NCBI GenBank assembly: GCA_044225795.1
Contig: JBGAIF010000008.1
Span: 62,001-126,000 of the forward strand
Direction of reading: 5' to 3'
DNA length: 64,000 bases
Origin: Nemorincola sp044225795
GTDB lineage: Bacteria > Bacteroidota > Bacteroidia > Chitinophagales > Chitinophagaceae
Shown: in pieces, positions 35,668-45,156 of the stretch
How the letters are laid out: the number at the start of each line of letters is the position of its first letter
How positions within the stretch are numbered: position 1 is the stretch's first letter
The notes under the pieces: generated by a model
What the model was told of the DNA's origin: nothing
Seen by the model: only the letters and a program-made list of their open reading frames with translations
The model's database searches: none
Position numbers and translations under genes: made by a program

Positions 35668-37593
35668 GTGGAAGACCAAACAATCAATTCTCAAACAGCC
35701 GGAACATCACAGGATGAGTCCGTACAAACCGAAACAGTAGCCGTTGCTGCTGAAAGCACTCCTGAAGTGCGCAAATCACGTCATTACTATGACAGCATGC
35801 CCGAAACATCTCACGATGATTTCGACTGGTCTGTTGACAAGCGTAATGTTGCTTCTTACAAAGAGGACGACCGTCAGAAGTTCGATACTTTGTATGGTAG
35901 CACTTTCAAATCCATCGCAGAATCTGAGTTGCTGCGTGGCGCGGTAGTGGGCCTTACCAAAACTGACGCTATCATCAATATCGGTTTCAAATCCGATGGT
36001 CTTGTTTCTCTCAACGAATTCCGCGACATGCCCGATGTTAAGATCGGCGACGAGATCGAGGTAATGGTAGTTGAAAAAGAAGACAAGAACGGACACCTGC
36101 ACCTGAGCCGCAAAATGGCGCGCGCAGCACGTGCATGGCAGCAGATCGTTGACTTCTACAAAACAGGTGAAGTTGTTACAGGTACCATCACTTCCAAGAC
36201 CAAGGGCGGTCTTATCGTGGATGTACACGGCCTGGAAACGTTCCTCCCTGGTTCTCAGATAGACGTGAAGCCTGTTACCGACTACGATCAGTATGTGGGT
36301 AAGACCATGGACTTCAAAGTGGTTAAGATCAACGAAACTATCCGCAACGCGGTGGTGTCTCACAAAGCGCTTATCGAAAGCGATATCGAACAGCAGCGTA
36401 GCGTTATCATCGGCCAGCTCGAAAAAGGACAGGTACTGGAAGGTACTGTTAAGAATGTTACCGACTTCGGTGCATTCATCGACCTCGGTGGTGTTGACGG
36501 CCTGTTGTACATCACAGACATTAGCTGGGGCCGCGTAACGCATCCGAGCGAAGTAGTACACAACGGTCAGAAGCTGAACGTCGTAGTGCTCGACTTCGAT
36601 GATGAGAAGAAGCGTATCAGCCTCGGTCTGAAACAATTTACTCCTCACCCATGGGATAACCTGCCTGCTGAAATAGTAGAAGGTGCTAGCGTGAAGGGTA
36701 AAGTAGTGAATATCGAAGATTACGGTGCATTCCTTGAGATCATGCCTGGTGTAGAAGGTCTGGTGCACGTATCTGAGATCACATGGTCTTCACAGCCTAT
36801 CAACGCCAAGGAGTTCTTCAAGCTCGGCGAAGAGTTCGAAGCTGTTGTTGTAACACTTGACAAGGATGAGCGCAAGATGAGCCTCTCTATCAAGCAGCTT
36901 ACAGAAGATCCATGGGAAACTATCGAGAATAAATATCCTATCGACAGCCGTCATACCGGCGTGGTGAAGAACATCACTCCGTATGGTGTGTTCGTAGAGC
37001 TCGAAACAGGCATCGGCGGTATGATCCACATCAGCGACCTGAGCTGGATCAAGCGCTACAACCACCCGAGCGAATTCGTAAAGACCGGCGATAAGATCGA
37101 CGTGGCTATCCTGTCTATCGACAAGGAGAACCGCAAGCTGGCTCTTGGTCACAAACAACTCGAGGAAGATCCGTGGAATACATTTGAAACAGTATTCCCT
37201 ATCGGTTCTATCCACGAAGGCAGCGTTACCCGCAAGGACGAGAAAGGTGCTACAGTTCAGCTCCAGTACGGCCTCGAAGCTTATGCACCTGCACGTCACC
37301 TCCGCAAGGAAGACGGCGGCACTGTAGAAGCAGAAGAAACACTGCAGTTCATGATCATCGAATTCGACCGTAACGACAAGCGCATCATGGTATCTCACAC
37401 CAAGGTTTGGGAGCAGGTGAAGAACGAAGAGAAAGAAGCAATGAGAAAAGAAGCTACTGCTGAAACTGAAAAGACCAAGAAAGCGGTGAAGAACATCCAG
37501 AGCAAAGTAGAGAAGCCAACCCTCGGCGACCTCGGCGCACTGGCTGCTATCAAGGACAAGATGAAGAAAGCTGAAGACGACGCATCTGAATAG
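35668..37593 (+). CDS. rpsA: 30S ribosomal protein S1
   Basis: 641 residues; starts with GTG. Six S1 domains, beginning near residues 85, 170, 255, 340, 425 and 510. Clear cores are TDFGAFIDLGGVDGLLYITD, EDYGAFLEIMPGVEGLVHVS and TPYGVFVELETGIGGMIHIS. The N-terminus is acidic and the C-terminus is Lys/Glu-rich. It binds mRNA on the small subunit, important where Shine-Dalgarno sequences are rare. Codons are strongly biased compared with neighbours, as expected for high expression. A strong terminator follows. Confidence 0.97.
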   Translation: MEDQTINSQTAGTSQDESVQTETVAVAAESTPEVRKSRHYYDSMPETSHDDFDWSVDKRNVASYKEDDRQKFDTLYGSTFKSIAESELLRGAVVGLTKTDAIINIGFKSDGLVSLNEFRDMPDVKIGDEIEVMVVEKEDKNGHLHLSRKMARAARAWQQIVDFYKTGEVVTGTITSKTKGGLIVDVHGLETFLPGSQIDVKPVTDYDQYVGKTMDFKVVKINETIRNAVVSHKALIESDIEQQRSVIIGQLEKGQVLEGTVKNVTDFGAFIDLGGVDGLLYITDISWGRVTHPSEVVHNGQKLNVVVLDFDDEKKRISLGLKQFTPHPWDNLPAEIVEGASVKGKVVNIEDYGAFLEIMPGVEGLVHVSEITWSSQPINAKEFFKLGEEFEAVVVTLDKDERKMSLSIKQLTEDPWETIENKYPIDSRHTGVVKNITPYGVFVELETGIGGMIHISDLSWIKRYNHPSEFVKTGDKIDVAILSIDKENRKLALGHKQLEEDPWNTFETVFPIGSIHEGSVTRKDEKGATVQLQYGLEAYAPARHLRKEDGGTVEAEETLQFMIIEFDRNDKRIMVSHTKVWEQVKNEEKEAMRKEATAETEKTKKAVKNIQSKVEKPTLGDLGALAAIKDKMKKAEDDASE

Positions 37594-37614
37594 TCTGAAG
37601 TGATCTCAAATAAT

Positions 37615-37643
37615 AAAAGCCACCCGTTAAACGGGTGGCTTTT
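37615..37643 (+). terminator. rpsA terminator
   Basis: A 13-bp stem (AAAAGCCACCCGT with ACGGGTGGCTTTT), 3-base loop, T run. Confidence 0.9.
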
Positions 37644-37680
37644 TACTCTGTATCATTATACATGTCAAAAACAGACTTCT

Positions 37681-37917
37681 ATGGCCTGGGAAGAAAAGAA
37701 CAATTCGTTATACCAAAGCTTCACGTTCAAAGATTTCAGCGAGGCATTCGCCTTTATGACGCGCGTAGCCATCCTCGCAGAAAAGCAGAACCACCACCCT
37801 ACGTGGACAAACACCTGGAACAAGGTAGAGATCTGGCTCAATTCACATGATGCCGGAAATACCGTTACCGACAGGGATAGAAAGCTGGCTGCATCTATAG
37901 ATAAACTGTTGGCATAA
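37681..37917 (+). CDS. 4a-hydroxytetrahydrobiopterin dehydratase (PCD-like)
   Basis: 78 residues from the ATG at 37681; an earlier in-frame start lies inside the rpsA terminator. The family motif EKxxHHPxW is present as EKQNHHPTWTNTWNKVEIWL, followed by VTDRDRKLAASIDKL. It dehydrates pterin-4a-carbinolamine in pterin recycling or molybdopterin-related metabolism. No aromatic hydroxylase is seen nearby. Confidence 0.9.
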   Translation: MAWEEKNNSLYQSFTFKDFSEAFAFMTRVAILAEKQNHHPTWTNTWNKVEIWLNSHDAGNTVTDRDRKLAASIDKLLA

Positions 37918-37927
37918 GGCCATAAAA

Positions 37928-37951
37928 AAAGTGTCCCGCATGGGACACTTT
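37928..37951. terminator. Terminator between two convergent genes
   Basis: A 10-bp stem AAAGTGTCCC with GGGACACTTT and a 4-base loop. Confidence 0.8.
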
Positions 37952-37975
37952 GTATGTTGATGAGTTCCTGTAGAA

Positions 37976-38545
37976 TTATTCAGGCTTAGCCTTGTGTTGC
38001 AGGTGCCTTGGAAAGCGTAGTTCCACACCACCGTGCACGATACCCTTGTACCCGAAGCCAAGCTCAGCAAACCATGCGAACTGGCGGCCCCAGCGCAAAC
38101 CTATAGGCGTAGCCTGGAAAGCCCACAGCTTCAGACCCGACTGGTCTTTATGACCATAACCATTGCGGGCATCCGCGTAGTTATTGATACCTAAGCTGGC
38201 AGCGCCATATAGCTTTATCCTGATCAGGCTGTTGCGCGTATCCATATAAGCAGCGGTAAACTCAGGCACTATAGATACGAAAGTTCCCCAGTTGCTGATA
38301 TTTTCATACCCCAGGCCAAGACCGATCGTAAGGTCGCGGGTAAGGTAGTAACGATAAGATACGACACTGGCACCCGACGAGTTGGACATAGGCGCACCAT
38401 AGTAACCCTTGTTCATGAAAGAGTAGAACGTGAAATAACCATACCCTACTGCTATCTCGCTTTTGCCCTTTTGCGCATAAGTGCGCGGAGCAAAGCCAAG
38501 CATAGCCAGTACGAGACATAGGATTCCGAGACCTCTTTTGATCAT
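37976..38545 (-). CDS. Outer-membrane beta-barrel-like protein
   Basis: 189 residues with a signal peptide (IKRGLGILCLVLAMLGFAPRTYAQ). The rest is alternating aromatic strands, such as VSYRYYLTRDLTIGLGLGYE, fitting an eight-strand barrel. It shares a C-terminal motif (QATPIGLRWG, then FAWFAELGFGYKG) with the larger protein at 43820. A minus-strand -7-like element TATCTTTA is at 38589-38596. Function unknown. Confidence 0.75.
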   Translation of the reverse strand: MIKRGLGILCLVLAMLGFAPRTYAQKGKSEIAVGYGYFTFYSFMNKGYYGAPMSNSSGASVVSYRYYLTRDLTIGLGLGYENISNWGTFVSIVPEFTAAYMDTRNSLIRIKLYGAASLGINNYADARNGYGHKDQSGLKLWAFQATPIGLRWGRQFAWFAELGFGYKGIVHGGVELRFPRHLQHKAKPE

Positions 38546-38692
38546 AGACTGATTTTTAAATAGTTGATGAGTTAGTACTATAAAAGGCTAAAGATAGAGC
38601 AAACTTTGATTTCTCCAAAGCAATCTATTGGTATCATAGCAGAAATATGAGGCCGGAACAGATTATATCTTATTAATTAATCAACTTATCAT

Positions 38693-38700
38693 TACCTTTG
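38693..38700 (+). promoter_or_regulatory. -7 element TACCTTTG of lysA
   Basis: Exact match, seven bases before the ATG; the leader would be very short. Confidence 0.65.
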
Positions 38701-38707
38701 CGCCCTT

Positions 38708-39916
38708 ATGTACAAACCACTTACTAACCAGGAATTGATCAACATTGCCAACGAATTCGGCACTCCGCTTTATGTATATCATGCCGAGAAGATCGGGGAA
38801 CAATATGGCAAGCTTACCAACGCTTTTAAAGACCACCCTACCAGGTTCTTTTATGCGTGTAAAGCACTGACAAATATAAATATATTAAAATACATATGCG
38901 CACTTGGCTGTAATCTTGACTGTGTTAGCATCAGTGAAGTGAAGCTGGGACTGAAAGCTGGTTTCAAGCCGGAGCAAATACTATTCACACCCAACTGTGT
39001 TGACTTTAACGAGATACAGGAAGGGGCGGCACTTGGTGTCAGGATGAATATTGACAACATCTCCATCCTCGAACAGTTCGGGCACAAATTTGGTGGCAGC
39101 TACCCTGTTTGCATCCGTATAAACCCGCACATAGAAGCAGGTGGAAACTATAAGATATCTACCGGTCATATAGATAGTAAATTTGGCATATCTGTATATC
39201 AGCAACGCCACATTGAGCGTATTGTCAAGGCAACCGGGTTGCATGTACAGGGTCTGCATATGCATACCGGCAGCGAGATCAAAGATATCGATGTGTTCCT
39301 TCGCGGACTGGACGTCATGTTCAGCATCGCTGCCAACTTCAAGGGGCTTGACTTTATAGACCTGGGCAGCGGGTTCAAAGTAGCGTATAAAGAAGAAGAT
39401 ACAGAGACGGACGTGAATACCCTCGGACGTAAAGTGACCGAAGCGGTTAAGGAATTTGAAAAAGAATATGACCGCAGTATAGAGCTTTGGTTTGAGCCGG
39501 GTAAATTCCTGGTGAGTGAATGTGGTTACCTTGTCGTTAAGGCCAATGTGATCAAACAGACCACCGCTACTGTATTTGTAGGTGTCAATTCAGGCTTCAA
39601 CCACCTGATACGTCCGATGTTCTATGAGTCATACCACCGTATTTCCAACCTGTCCAATGCGGACGGTGCAAAGCGTATATATACCGTAGTTGGTAACATA
39701 TGCGAAACTGACACCTTTGCCTGGGACCGTGTATTGAATGAGGTAAGCGAGGGCGATCTGCTGGCGTTTCACAACGCAGGTGCCTATGGCTTTGAAATGA
39801 GCAGCAACTTCAATTCCCGTCTGAAACCTGCCGAGGTAATGGTAGAGGGGGGCAAGGCGCGCCTCATCCGCAAGGCCGATGTGTTTGAAGACCTGCTCAG
39901 AAACCAGGTACTGTAA
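38708..39916 (+). CDS. lysA: Diaminopimelate decarboxylase
   Basis: 402 residues of the fold-type-III PLP family. The PLP lysine is in FYACKALTN (about residue 51), followed by HMHTGSEIKD, IDLGSGFKVAY, a late CETDTFAWDR (substrate-binding Cys) and HNAGAYGFEMSSNFN. It makes lysine from meso-diaminopimelate. It has its own promoter, and coaBC follows 72 bases later. Confidence 0.95.
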   Translation: MYKPLTNQELINIANEFGTPLYVYHAEKIGEQYGKLTNAFKDHPTRFFYACKALTNINILKYICALGCNLDCVSISEVKLGLKAGFKPEQILFTPNCVDFNEIQEGAALGVRMNIDNISILEQFGHKFGGSYPVCIRINPHIEAGGNYKISTGHIDSKFGISVYQQRHIERIVKATGLHVQGLHMHTGSEIKDIDVFLRGLDVMFSIAANFKGLDFIDLGSGFKVAYKEEDTETDVNTLGRKVTEAVKEFEKEYDRSIELWFEPGKFLVSECGYLVVKANVIKQTTATVFVGVNSGFNHLIRPMFYESYHRISNLSNADGAKRIYTVVGNICETDTFAWDRVLNEVSEGDLLAFHNAGAYGFEMSSNFNSRLKPAEVMVEGGKARLIRKADVFEDLLRNQVL

Positions 39917-39988
39917 AGCATCGTTAAATACCACGGAAATGGGCGCTGATAAGCGCAAAAGCGTTAACTTGCATTAGCTTTCATAACC

Positions 39989-41203
39989 ATGTCTTTACAG
40001 GGCAAAAAAATAGTTTTGGCAGTGACTGGCAGTATTGCTGCCTACAAGACCCCGCATTTCGTTCGCCTGCTTGTAAAAGCAGGTGCTGAAGTACGGGTAT
40101 TGGTCACAGAAGCGGCTACACGGTTTGTAAGCCCGCTGTCATTGGCTACCGTATCAAAGCACGAAGTGCTGAGCAATGTAAGTGATGGTGCCAACTGGAA
40201 CAATCATGTAGAAATGGGCCTCTGGGCCGATGCTATGCTGATAGCCCCCTGCAGTGCCAATACGCTGGCAAAACTGGCAAACGGTATCTGCGACAACCTG
40301 GTCACCGCCGTTTATCTTTCTGCCCGTTGCCCCGTGTTCATAGCCCCGGCAATGGATGAAGATATGTGGCTGCACCCTTCCACACGGCAGAATATAAGCA
40401 AGGTGCGTGGCTACAGGAACCAGGTCATACCGGTAGCACATGGCGAACTGGCCAGCGGCCTGGTAGGTGAAGGCAGAATGGCAGAACCTGAAGACATGTT
40501 GCAACACCTGCAACGCTTCTTCTCTGATGCCAATAAGCCGTTTAAAGGACTCAAAGCACTTGTGACTGCCGGACCGACATATGAACGGATAGACCCGGTG
40601 CGTTTTATCGGCAATTTTTCGTCCGGGAAAATGGGTATAGCTGTTGCAGAGGCACTTGCTGACAGAGGTGCAGATGTAACATTGGTACTTGGTCCTTCAA
40701 AAGAAAGCACCTACCACTCTTCGGTAAATACTATACGGGTAGAAAGTGCGCGTGAAATGTACGAAGCCTGCCAAAGCATTTTTGCAAACACGCAGATAGC
40801 TGTGTTGGCAGCCGCAGTAGCCGATTACCGCCCGCAGGAACCGGCCACTGAAAAAATAAAGAAAAAGGAAGCTGAGTTTTCGCTCAGCCTCACCAAAACC
40901 GATGATATACTCTCATCTCTTGGTAAAATAAAACAACCCGGTCAGACGTTAATAGGGTTTGCACTGGAGACCAATAACGAAATTGAGCACGCACAAAAAA
41001 AGCTTTCTGAAAAGAATGCAGATATGATCGTTCTCAACTCATTGAAAGATGAAGGTGCAGGGTTTGGTGTGGACACTAACAAGATAACCCTGATTAAAAA
41101 AGATGAACTACCGGTAGGCCTACCATTGCAGTCAAAGACGGAAGCGGCCGCGGCCATAGCAGACAAAATTGCAGAATTGAGACATGCCCACAAAACAGCT
41201 TAA
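39989..41203 (+). CDS. coaBC: Bifunctional phosphopantothenoylcysteine synthetase/decarboxylase
   Basis: 404 residues. The CoaC part has VTGSIAAYKTP, the catalytic His in WNNHVEMGLWAD, APAMDEDMW (Asp where many have Asn, as is usual in Bacteroidota) and GEGRMAEPED. The CoaB part has TAGPTYERIDPVRFIGNFSSGKMG. It catalyses two steps of coenzyme A synthesis. It overlaps the next gene by 20 bases and the two are probably cotranscribed. Confidence 0.96.
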   Translation: MSLQGKKIVLAVTGSIAAYKTPHFVRLLVKAGAEVRVLVTEAATRFVSPLSLATVSKHEVLSNVSDGANWNNHVEMGLWADAMLIAPCSANTLAKLANGICDNLVTAVYLSARCPVFIAPAMDEDMWLHPSTRQNISKVRGYRNQVIPVAHGELASGLVGEGRMAEPEDMLQHLQRFFSDANKPFKGLKALVTAGPTYERIDPVRFIGNFSSGKMGIAVAEALADRGADVTLVLGPSKESTYHSSVNTIRVESAREMYEACQSIFANTQIAVLAAAVADYRPQEPATEKIKKKEAEFSLSLTKTDDILSSLGKIKQPGQTLIGFALETNNEIEHAQKKLSEKNADMIVLNSLKDEGAGFGVDTNKITLIKKDELPVGLPLQSKTEAAAAIADKIAELRHAHKTA

Positions 41204-42116
41204 ATATTTCTTCCTAACGGCCCTGCTGATGGTATCCGCAATTGTGCATGCGCAGGAACTGAATTGTAAAGTGACGGTGAGAAGTGACAAGATACAGGGC
41301 ATGGACCAAAAGGTGTTTGCTGATATGCAAAAAGCTGTCGCAGAATTCCTGAACCAGCATAAGTGGACAAATGATGAGTTCTCCACGACAGAAAAGATCG
41401 ACTGTAATTTCTTCATTAATCTTACCGGCAATAAGGTAGGTGGTGACGTGGACGCTTATACCGCAACTATCAGTATTCAGGCTACACGCCCTGTGTACAA
41501 TACAAGCTACTCAACATCACTGGTCAATTTTGTAGATAAGGACTTCGCCTTCAAATTCACACAATACAATCCGATGCACTTTGATGATAACCAGGTATCC
41601 GGCACAGATCCTCTCTCATCAAATCTGACCGCAGTACTGGCCTATTATTGTTACATCATACTCGCACTCGATTATGATAGTTTTGCTCCGGAGGGTGGCA
41701 CAAATCTTTTGAAAAGAGCGCAAAATGTAGTGAGCAATGCGCCGGAAGGCAAAGGAATATCCGGCTGGAAAGCCATGGAAAATACGCGCAACCGCTACTG
41801 GATCGTGGATCAGTTATTAAACAACCGCTTTTCGGATGTTCGTAAATTCTGGTACACCATGCACCGTGAATCGCTGGACAGTATGAGTATGAAACCAAAT
41901 GAAGCCCGAACAAGGATATTGGTAAATGTGAGAAAGCTGTATAATGTAAATAAAGAAAACCCAAGCTCCATCCTGATGCAATTCATCTTTAATGCTAAGA
42001 GTGATGAATTTCTCCGGCTGCTGGGACAAACCCCCAAGCAGGAACGTGGTGGCTATATAACACTGCTTTCGTCACTTGATGTACCGAACATTGCTAAATA
42101 CAACGCACTGAAATAA
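41184..42116 (+). CDS. Exported DUF4835 protein (PorD-like)
   Basis: 310 residues with a signal peptide (YFFLTALLMVSAIVHAQ). The body has the DUF4835 pattern: ELNCKVTVRSDKIQG, YTATISIQATRPVYN, FKFTQYNPMHFDDNQV and LAYYCYIILALDYDSF. This family commonly follows coaBC in Bacteroidota and has been linked to the type IX secretion system under the name PorD (from memory, not checked). It is consistent with the T9SS cargo at 16194. Confidence 0.85.
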   Translation: MPTKQLKYFFLTALLMVSAIVHAQELNCKVTVRSDKIQGMDQKVFADMQKAVAEFLNQHKWTNDEFSTTEKIDCNFFINLTGNKVGGDVDAYTATISIQATRPVYNTSYSTSLVNFVDKDFAFKFTQYNPMHFDDNQVSGTDPLSSNLTAVLAYYCYIILALDYDSFAPEGGTNLLKRAQNVVSNAPEGKGISGWKAMENTRNRYWIVDQLLNNRFSDVRKFWYTMHRESLDSMSMKPNEARTRILVNVRKLYNVNKENPSSILMQFIFNAKSDEFLRLLGQTPKQERGGYITLLSSLDVPNIAKYNALK

Positions 42117-42119
42117 CCA

Positions 42120-42512
42120 ATGAGATACCTGCTGACCGTTGTACTTATTCTAATCATTGGCACATCTTCCTGTAATGACATCAGGAAGAATCGCGAGGAT
42201 AAATTGCCGCCGGAAGTAATGAAAAAGATACTTACTGACATTCATATAGCAGAGTCTTACTCTACCATGCGGGCTGATAGCACCTATAAGAACGGAACAA
42301 AAAATGTCGATAGTCTGGCCGTGTATTATCGTGATATACTGGCACACTACAACCTGACACCGGAACAATTCCAGGAAAATCTTGAATGGTATAAAGAACA
42401 GGCAACTGACCTGGACTCGGTATATGATAAGATGATACCTGTAATTTCATCTATGCAGGCCAAAGCAGGACCTATCCCTCCTCAACCGCAACCAATAGTA
42501 CCACTCAGATAA
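42120..42512 (+). CDS. DUF4296 lipoprotein
   Basis: 130 residues; lipobox LIIGTSSC. The helical body (VMKKILTDIHIAESY, then YYRDILAHYNLTPEQFQENLEWY) is typical of DUF4296 and ends in a Pro-rich tail. It is probably an outer-membrane lipoprotein of unknown function. It starts three bases after the DUF4835 gene and converges on the aminotransferase. Confidence 0.85.
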   Translation: MRYLLTVVLILIIGTSSCNDIRKNREDKLPPEVMKKILTDIHIAESYSTMRADSTYKNGTKNVDSLAVYYRDILAHYNLTPEQFQENLEWYKEQATDLDSVYDKMIPVISSMQAKAGPIPPQPQPIVPLR

Positions 42513-42513
42513 G

Positions 42514-43704
42514 CTATTGTAGTTTTGCCAGCGCTGCCGCCATACTTTCCATACCTGTCATCAGGTTGGTCATTGATGTGGCAAATGACAACCGTATGCA
42601 GGTATCTGCACCAAAAGCGCTACCGCACACTGTTGACACATGGCCTTCATTAAGCAGGTACATGCTCAGGTCTGAATCGGAATTGATGATATGATCTCCG
42701 AAACGTTTGCCAAAGAAAGAACTGATATCGGGGAACGCATAGAATGCCCCGGCTGGGTCATTAGCTTTCACACCCGGCATTTTCCTCAACGCGCTGATCA
42801 CATACTCCTTACGTTGCTTAAACGCCTCTACCATCTTATTGGTTGGTGCCAGGTCTTCAAGAAGCGCTGCAATAGCTGCTTTCTCTGCAATTGAGTTGGC
42901 GCCAGAGGTACACTGCGCCTGCAGTTTCTCACAAGCTGTCACTATTTCCCTCGGGCCTGCCAGGTATCCAAGCCGCCAGCCGGTCATGGCATAAGACTTG
43001 GACATACCGTTGATCACTATCACCCTGTCCCTCAACTCTGTGAACTGAGCGATGCTCTCATGGTGCCCCGCGTAGTTGATATATTCGTATATCTCATCGC
43101 TGATGATATAGACCTGAGGATGACGCTTGAAGACCTCTGCAAGTCCTGCCAGCTCTTCCCTCGAGTAAACACTTCCGGTCGGATTGCATGGCGATGAGAA
43201 CATGAACAGTCGCGACTGTGGCGTGATAGCCGCTTCCAATTGCTCAGGAGTCAGTTTAAAATCATTATCTATACCGCAATTGATATGCTTAACTATACCA
43301 CCTGCCAACTGTGCCTGGGCTGCATAAGTGACCCAGAAAGGCGTAGGAATGATCACCTCATCGCCCGGATCTACGATACTCATCACTGCATTATACAGGC
43401 TTTGCTTGGCACCTGTGGACACAATGATCTCGTTGGGTGCATAATCGAGGTTGTTATCTCTTTTCAGCTTGGTGCTAATAGCTTCCAGCAAATCGGGATA
43501 GCCCAGTACCGGTGGATACTTTGTATACCCATCCTGCATTGCCTTGATGGCAGCGTTGCAAATATGTTCCGGTGTTTTAAAGTCGGGTTCGCCGATGCTC
43601 AGGTCTATGATGTTGATCCCCTTGGCTTTCATCTCGCGGCTCAACTTGGCCATCTTTATCGTCTGGGGCTCTGTAACGGAATTCAGTCGCTTGGCTAATT
43701 GCAT
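42514..43704 (-). CDS. Class I/II aminotransferase, aspartate aminotransferase-like
   Basis: 396 residues. N-terminal DLSIGEPDFKTPEHI, SPCNPTGSVYSREEL, IISDEIYEYINY, the PLP lysine in NGMSKSYAMTGWRLGYL, and a late CIRLSFATS with the substrate-carboxylate Arg. This is subgroup I-gamma, which transfers amino groups between aspartate or other acids and 2-oxoglutarate. It has its own minus-strand -7 element at 43727-43734 (TATATTTG). Confidence 0.93.
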   Translation of the reverse strand: MQLAKRLNSVTEPQTIKMAKLSREMKAKGINIIDLSIGEPDFKTPEHICNAAIKAMQDGYTKYPPVLGYPDLLEAISTKLKRDNNLDYAPNEIIVSTGAKQSLYNAVMSIVDPGDEVIIPTPFWVTYAAQAQLAGGIVKHINCGIDNDFKLTPEQLEAAITPQSRLFMFSSPCNPTGSVYSREELAGLAEVFKRHPQVYIISDEIYEYINYAGHHESIAQFTELRDRVIVINGMSKSYAMTGWRLGYLAGPREIVTACEKLQAQCTSGANSIAEKAAIAALLEDLAPTNKMVEAFKQRKEYVISALRKMPGVKANDPAGAFYAFPDISSFFGKRFGDHIINSDSDLSMYLLNEGHVSTVCGSAFGADTCIRLSFATSMTNLMTGMESMAAALAKLQ

Positions 43705-43726
43705 TTAAGTGTGATAATGGACTTTA

Positions 43727-43734
43727 CAAATATA
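43727..43734 (-). promoter_or_regulatory. -7 element TATATTTG of the aminotransferase gene
   Basis: Minus-strand TAnnTTTG match, 22 bases before the ATG. Confidence 0.5.
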
Positions 43735-43819
43735 GGGAAATAGCGCTTAGAGGGATAAAATGTACAAAAAACTATCATATATAAGTAAAGTTAAAAGTGA
43801 TGTGGTTTCCTGTGGCACA

Positions 43820-45106
43820 TTAATATAAATAGAGCCCTCGTCTGATACATCCACTTTCTATCTCTCCCCGTTTGCCGGTCTCCTTCAGTAAATAATATCC
43901 CTTTGCTCTCGGGTCAAAATAACATTTGATATAGTAGGTATTACCAAACCGCACATCAATATCCAGTTTACCATTTGTATTTCCGACCACATGCCTGCCT
44001 TCGTTAACGACCTTTATCTCGACCTTTGAACTGGATCTTAGCCTGTAAACGCCGGTATCTACAGTTACTATATTCCTGTTCAGAGCATCATAGTGTGAAG
44101 GCCGATAGAGAACTATATAAGCGCACTTGTTATCATCATAATGCATACGGGTCCATGATGCAATACTCTTTCGCAAGGCTGATGTATCTGCAATGTGATA
44201 AGCCCTACCGCCCATCCTGAAATGGTCATGTATATTGGGATCGCGGGCTGTAGTTACCTTCAAAACATTTGCCTTGTTGCGTGCTGTAAGCATTTTGAGC
44301 GTGTCCAGTTGTACGGAGAAATTACCTCCGTTAAGGCAAATACTGTCCACATGTTCATGTATATTTGAATGCTTATCCGCCCAGGGTATTTCAGTCCTTA
44401 TAGCAGCACATATTTTCTCCGGCTCGTCACCTGCATTGAACGGAAATGATGGTGGCAATACGATCACAGCGTCTGCCGCAAGCTTATCGAATTTGTTATG
44501 CGCACCTATCCTGGCAGATAACCCCGCGCATATCATTCCCTTGTACCCGAAACCAAACTCGCAGAACCATGCCAGCTTACCGTTGCTTCTGAAACCGATG
44601 GGTGTCACCTGCGCATTCCAGTAATTGAACCGGGCATTATAATGATCTGCACGCGGTGTAAAGGATGAAAAAAGATAGGGCGGGTTTACATGGAAATACC
44701 AATTGGCGGTGGTGTACCCCACTCCTAATACACAGTATGTCTCGACATGCCACCTGCTCGTATAGACAAGCTCCCCCTCTATAGCCCCGGTATAGACCTG
44801 CCGGCGATATGACCCTATATCCTTCAGCGGCCCTGCCTGATTATCAATACCACCAGTAACGCCAATTGCAAAACGGTTCACCGGGAAATGCCGGTAAGTA
44901 AGAAATGTCGCGCCATTCATCCGGGATGGAAATCCAACATAAGCTTGCCCCTCTGTGGACTCACCTAAAATACCACTCCACTCACTGTAAGACAATATAC
45001 CTTCAGATAGAGATAGCTCGTGAGCACCATTGTGCACGGTTTGGGCTAACAAATAAGCGGGACATGAACATAGTGCTGAAAGGACAATAGACCGGAATAG
45101 CTTCAT
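43820..45106 (-). CDS. Exported protein with N-terminal beta-barrel-like part
   Basis: 428 residues from the ATG at 45106, where a signal peptide begins (MKLFRSIVLSALCSCPAYLL); an ATG at 45130 adds eight residues. The first half looks like an outer-membrane barrel and shares QVTPIGFRSNGKLAWFCEFGFGYKG with the protein at 37976. The second half holds small beta domains (for example IVTVDTGVYRLRSSSKVEIK). Function unknown. Confidence 0.65.
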   Translation of the reverse strand: MKLFRSIVLSALCSCPAYLLAQTVHNGAHELSLSEGILSYSEWSGILGESTEGQAYVGFPSRMNGATFLTYRHFPVNRFAIGVTGGIDNQAGPLKDIGSYRRQVYTGAIEGELVYTSRWHVETYCVLGVGYTTANWYFHVNPPYLFSSFTPRADHYNARFNYWNAQVTPIGFRSNGKLAWFCEFGFGYKGMICAGLSARIGAHNKFDKLAADAVIVLPPSFPFNAGDEPEKICAAIRTEIPWADKHSNIHEHVDSICLNGGNFSVQLDTLKMLTARNKANVLKVTTARDPNIHDHFRMGGRAYHIADTSALRKSIASWTRMHYDDNKCAYIVLYRPSHYDALNRNIVTVDTGVYRLRSSSKVEIKVVNEGRHVVGNTNGKLDIDVRFGNTYYIKCYFDPRAKGYYLLKETGKRGEIESGCIRRGLYLY

Positions 45107-45156
45107 AAACGGTTTCCTTCTATACTTCACAAATCGTGCCAGATTCGGGGGATCGG

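Noticed and set aside
35776..36768. Long open frame of 330 codons on the minus strand
   Set aside because: It lies fully inside rpsA, whose strongly biased codons keep the opposite strand open; no domain or promoter is seen.
36790..37398. 202-codon minus-strand frame
   Set aside because: Antisense shadow of rpsA, for the same reason.
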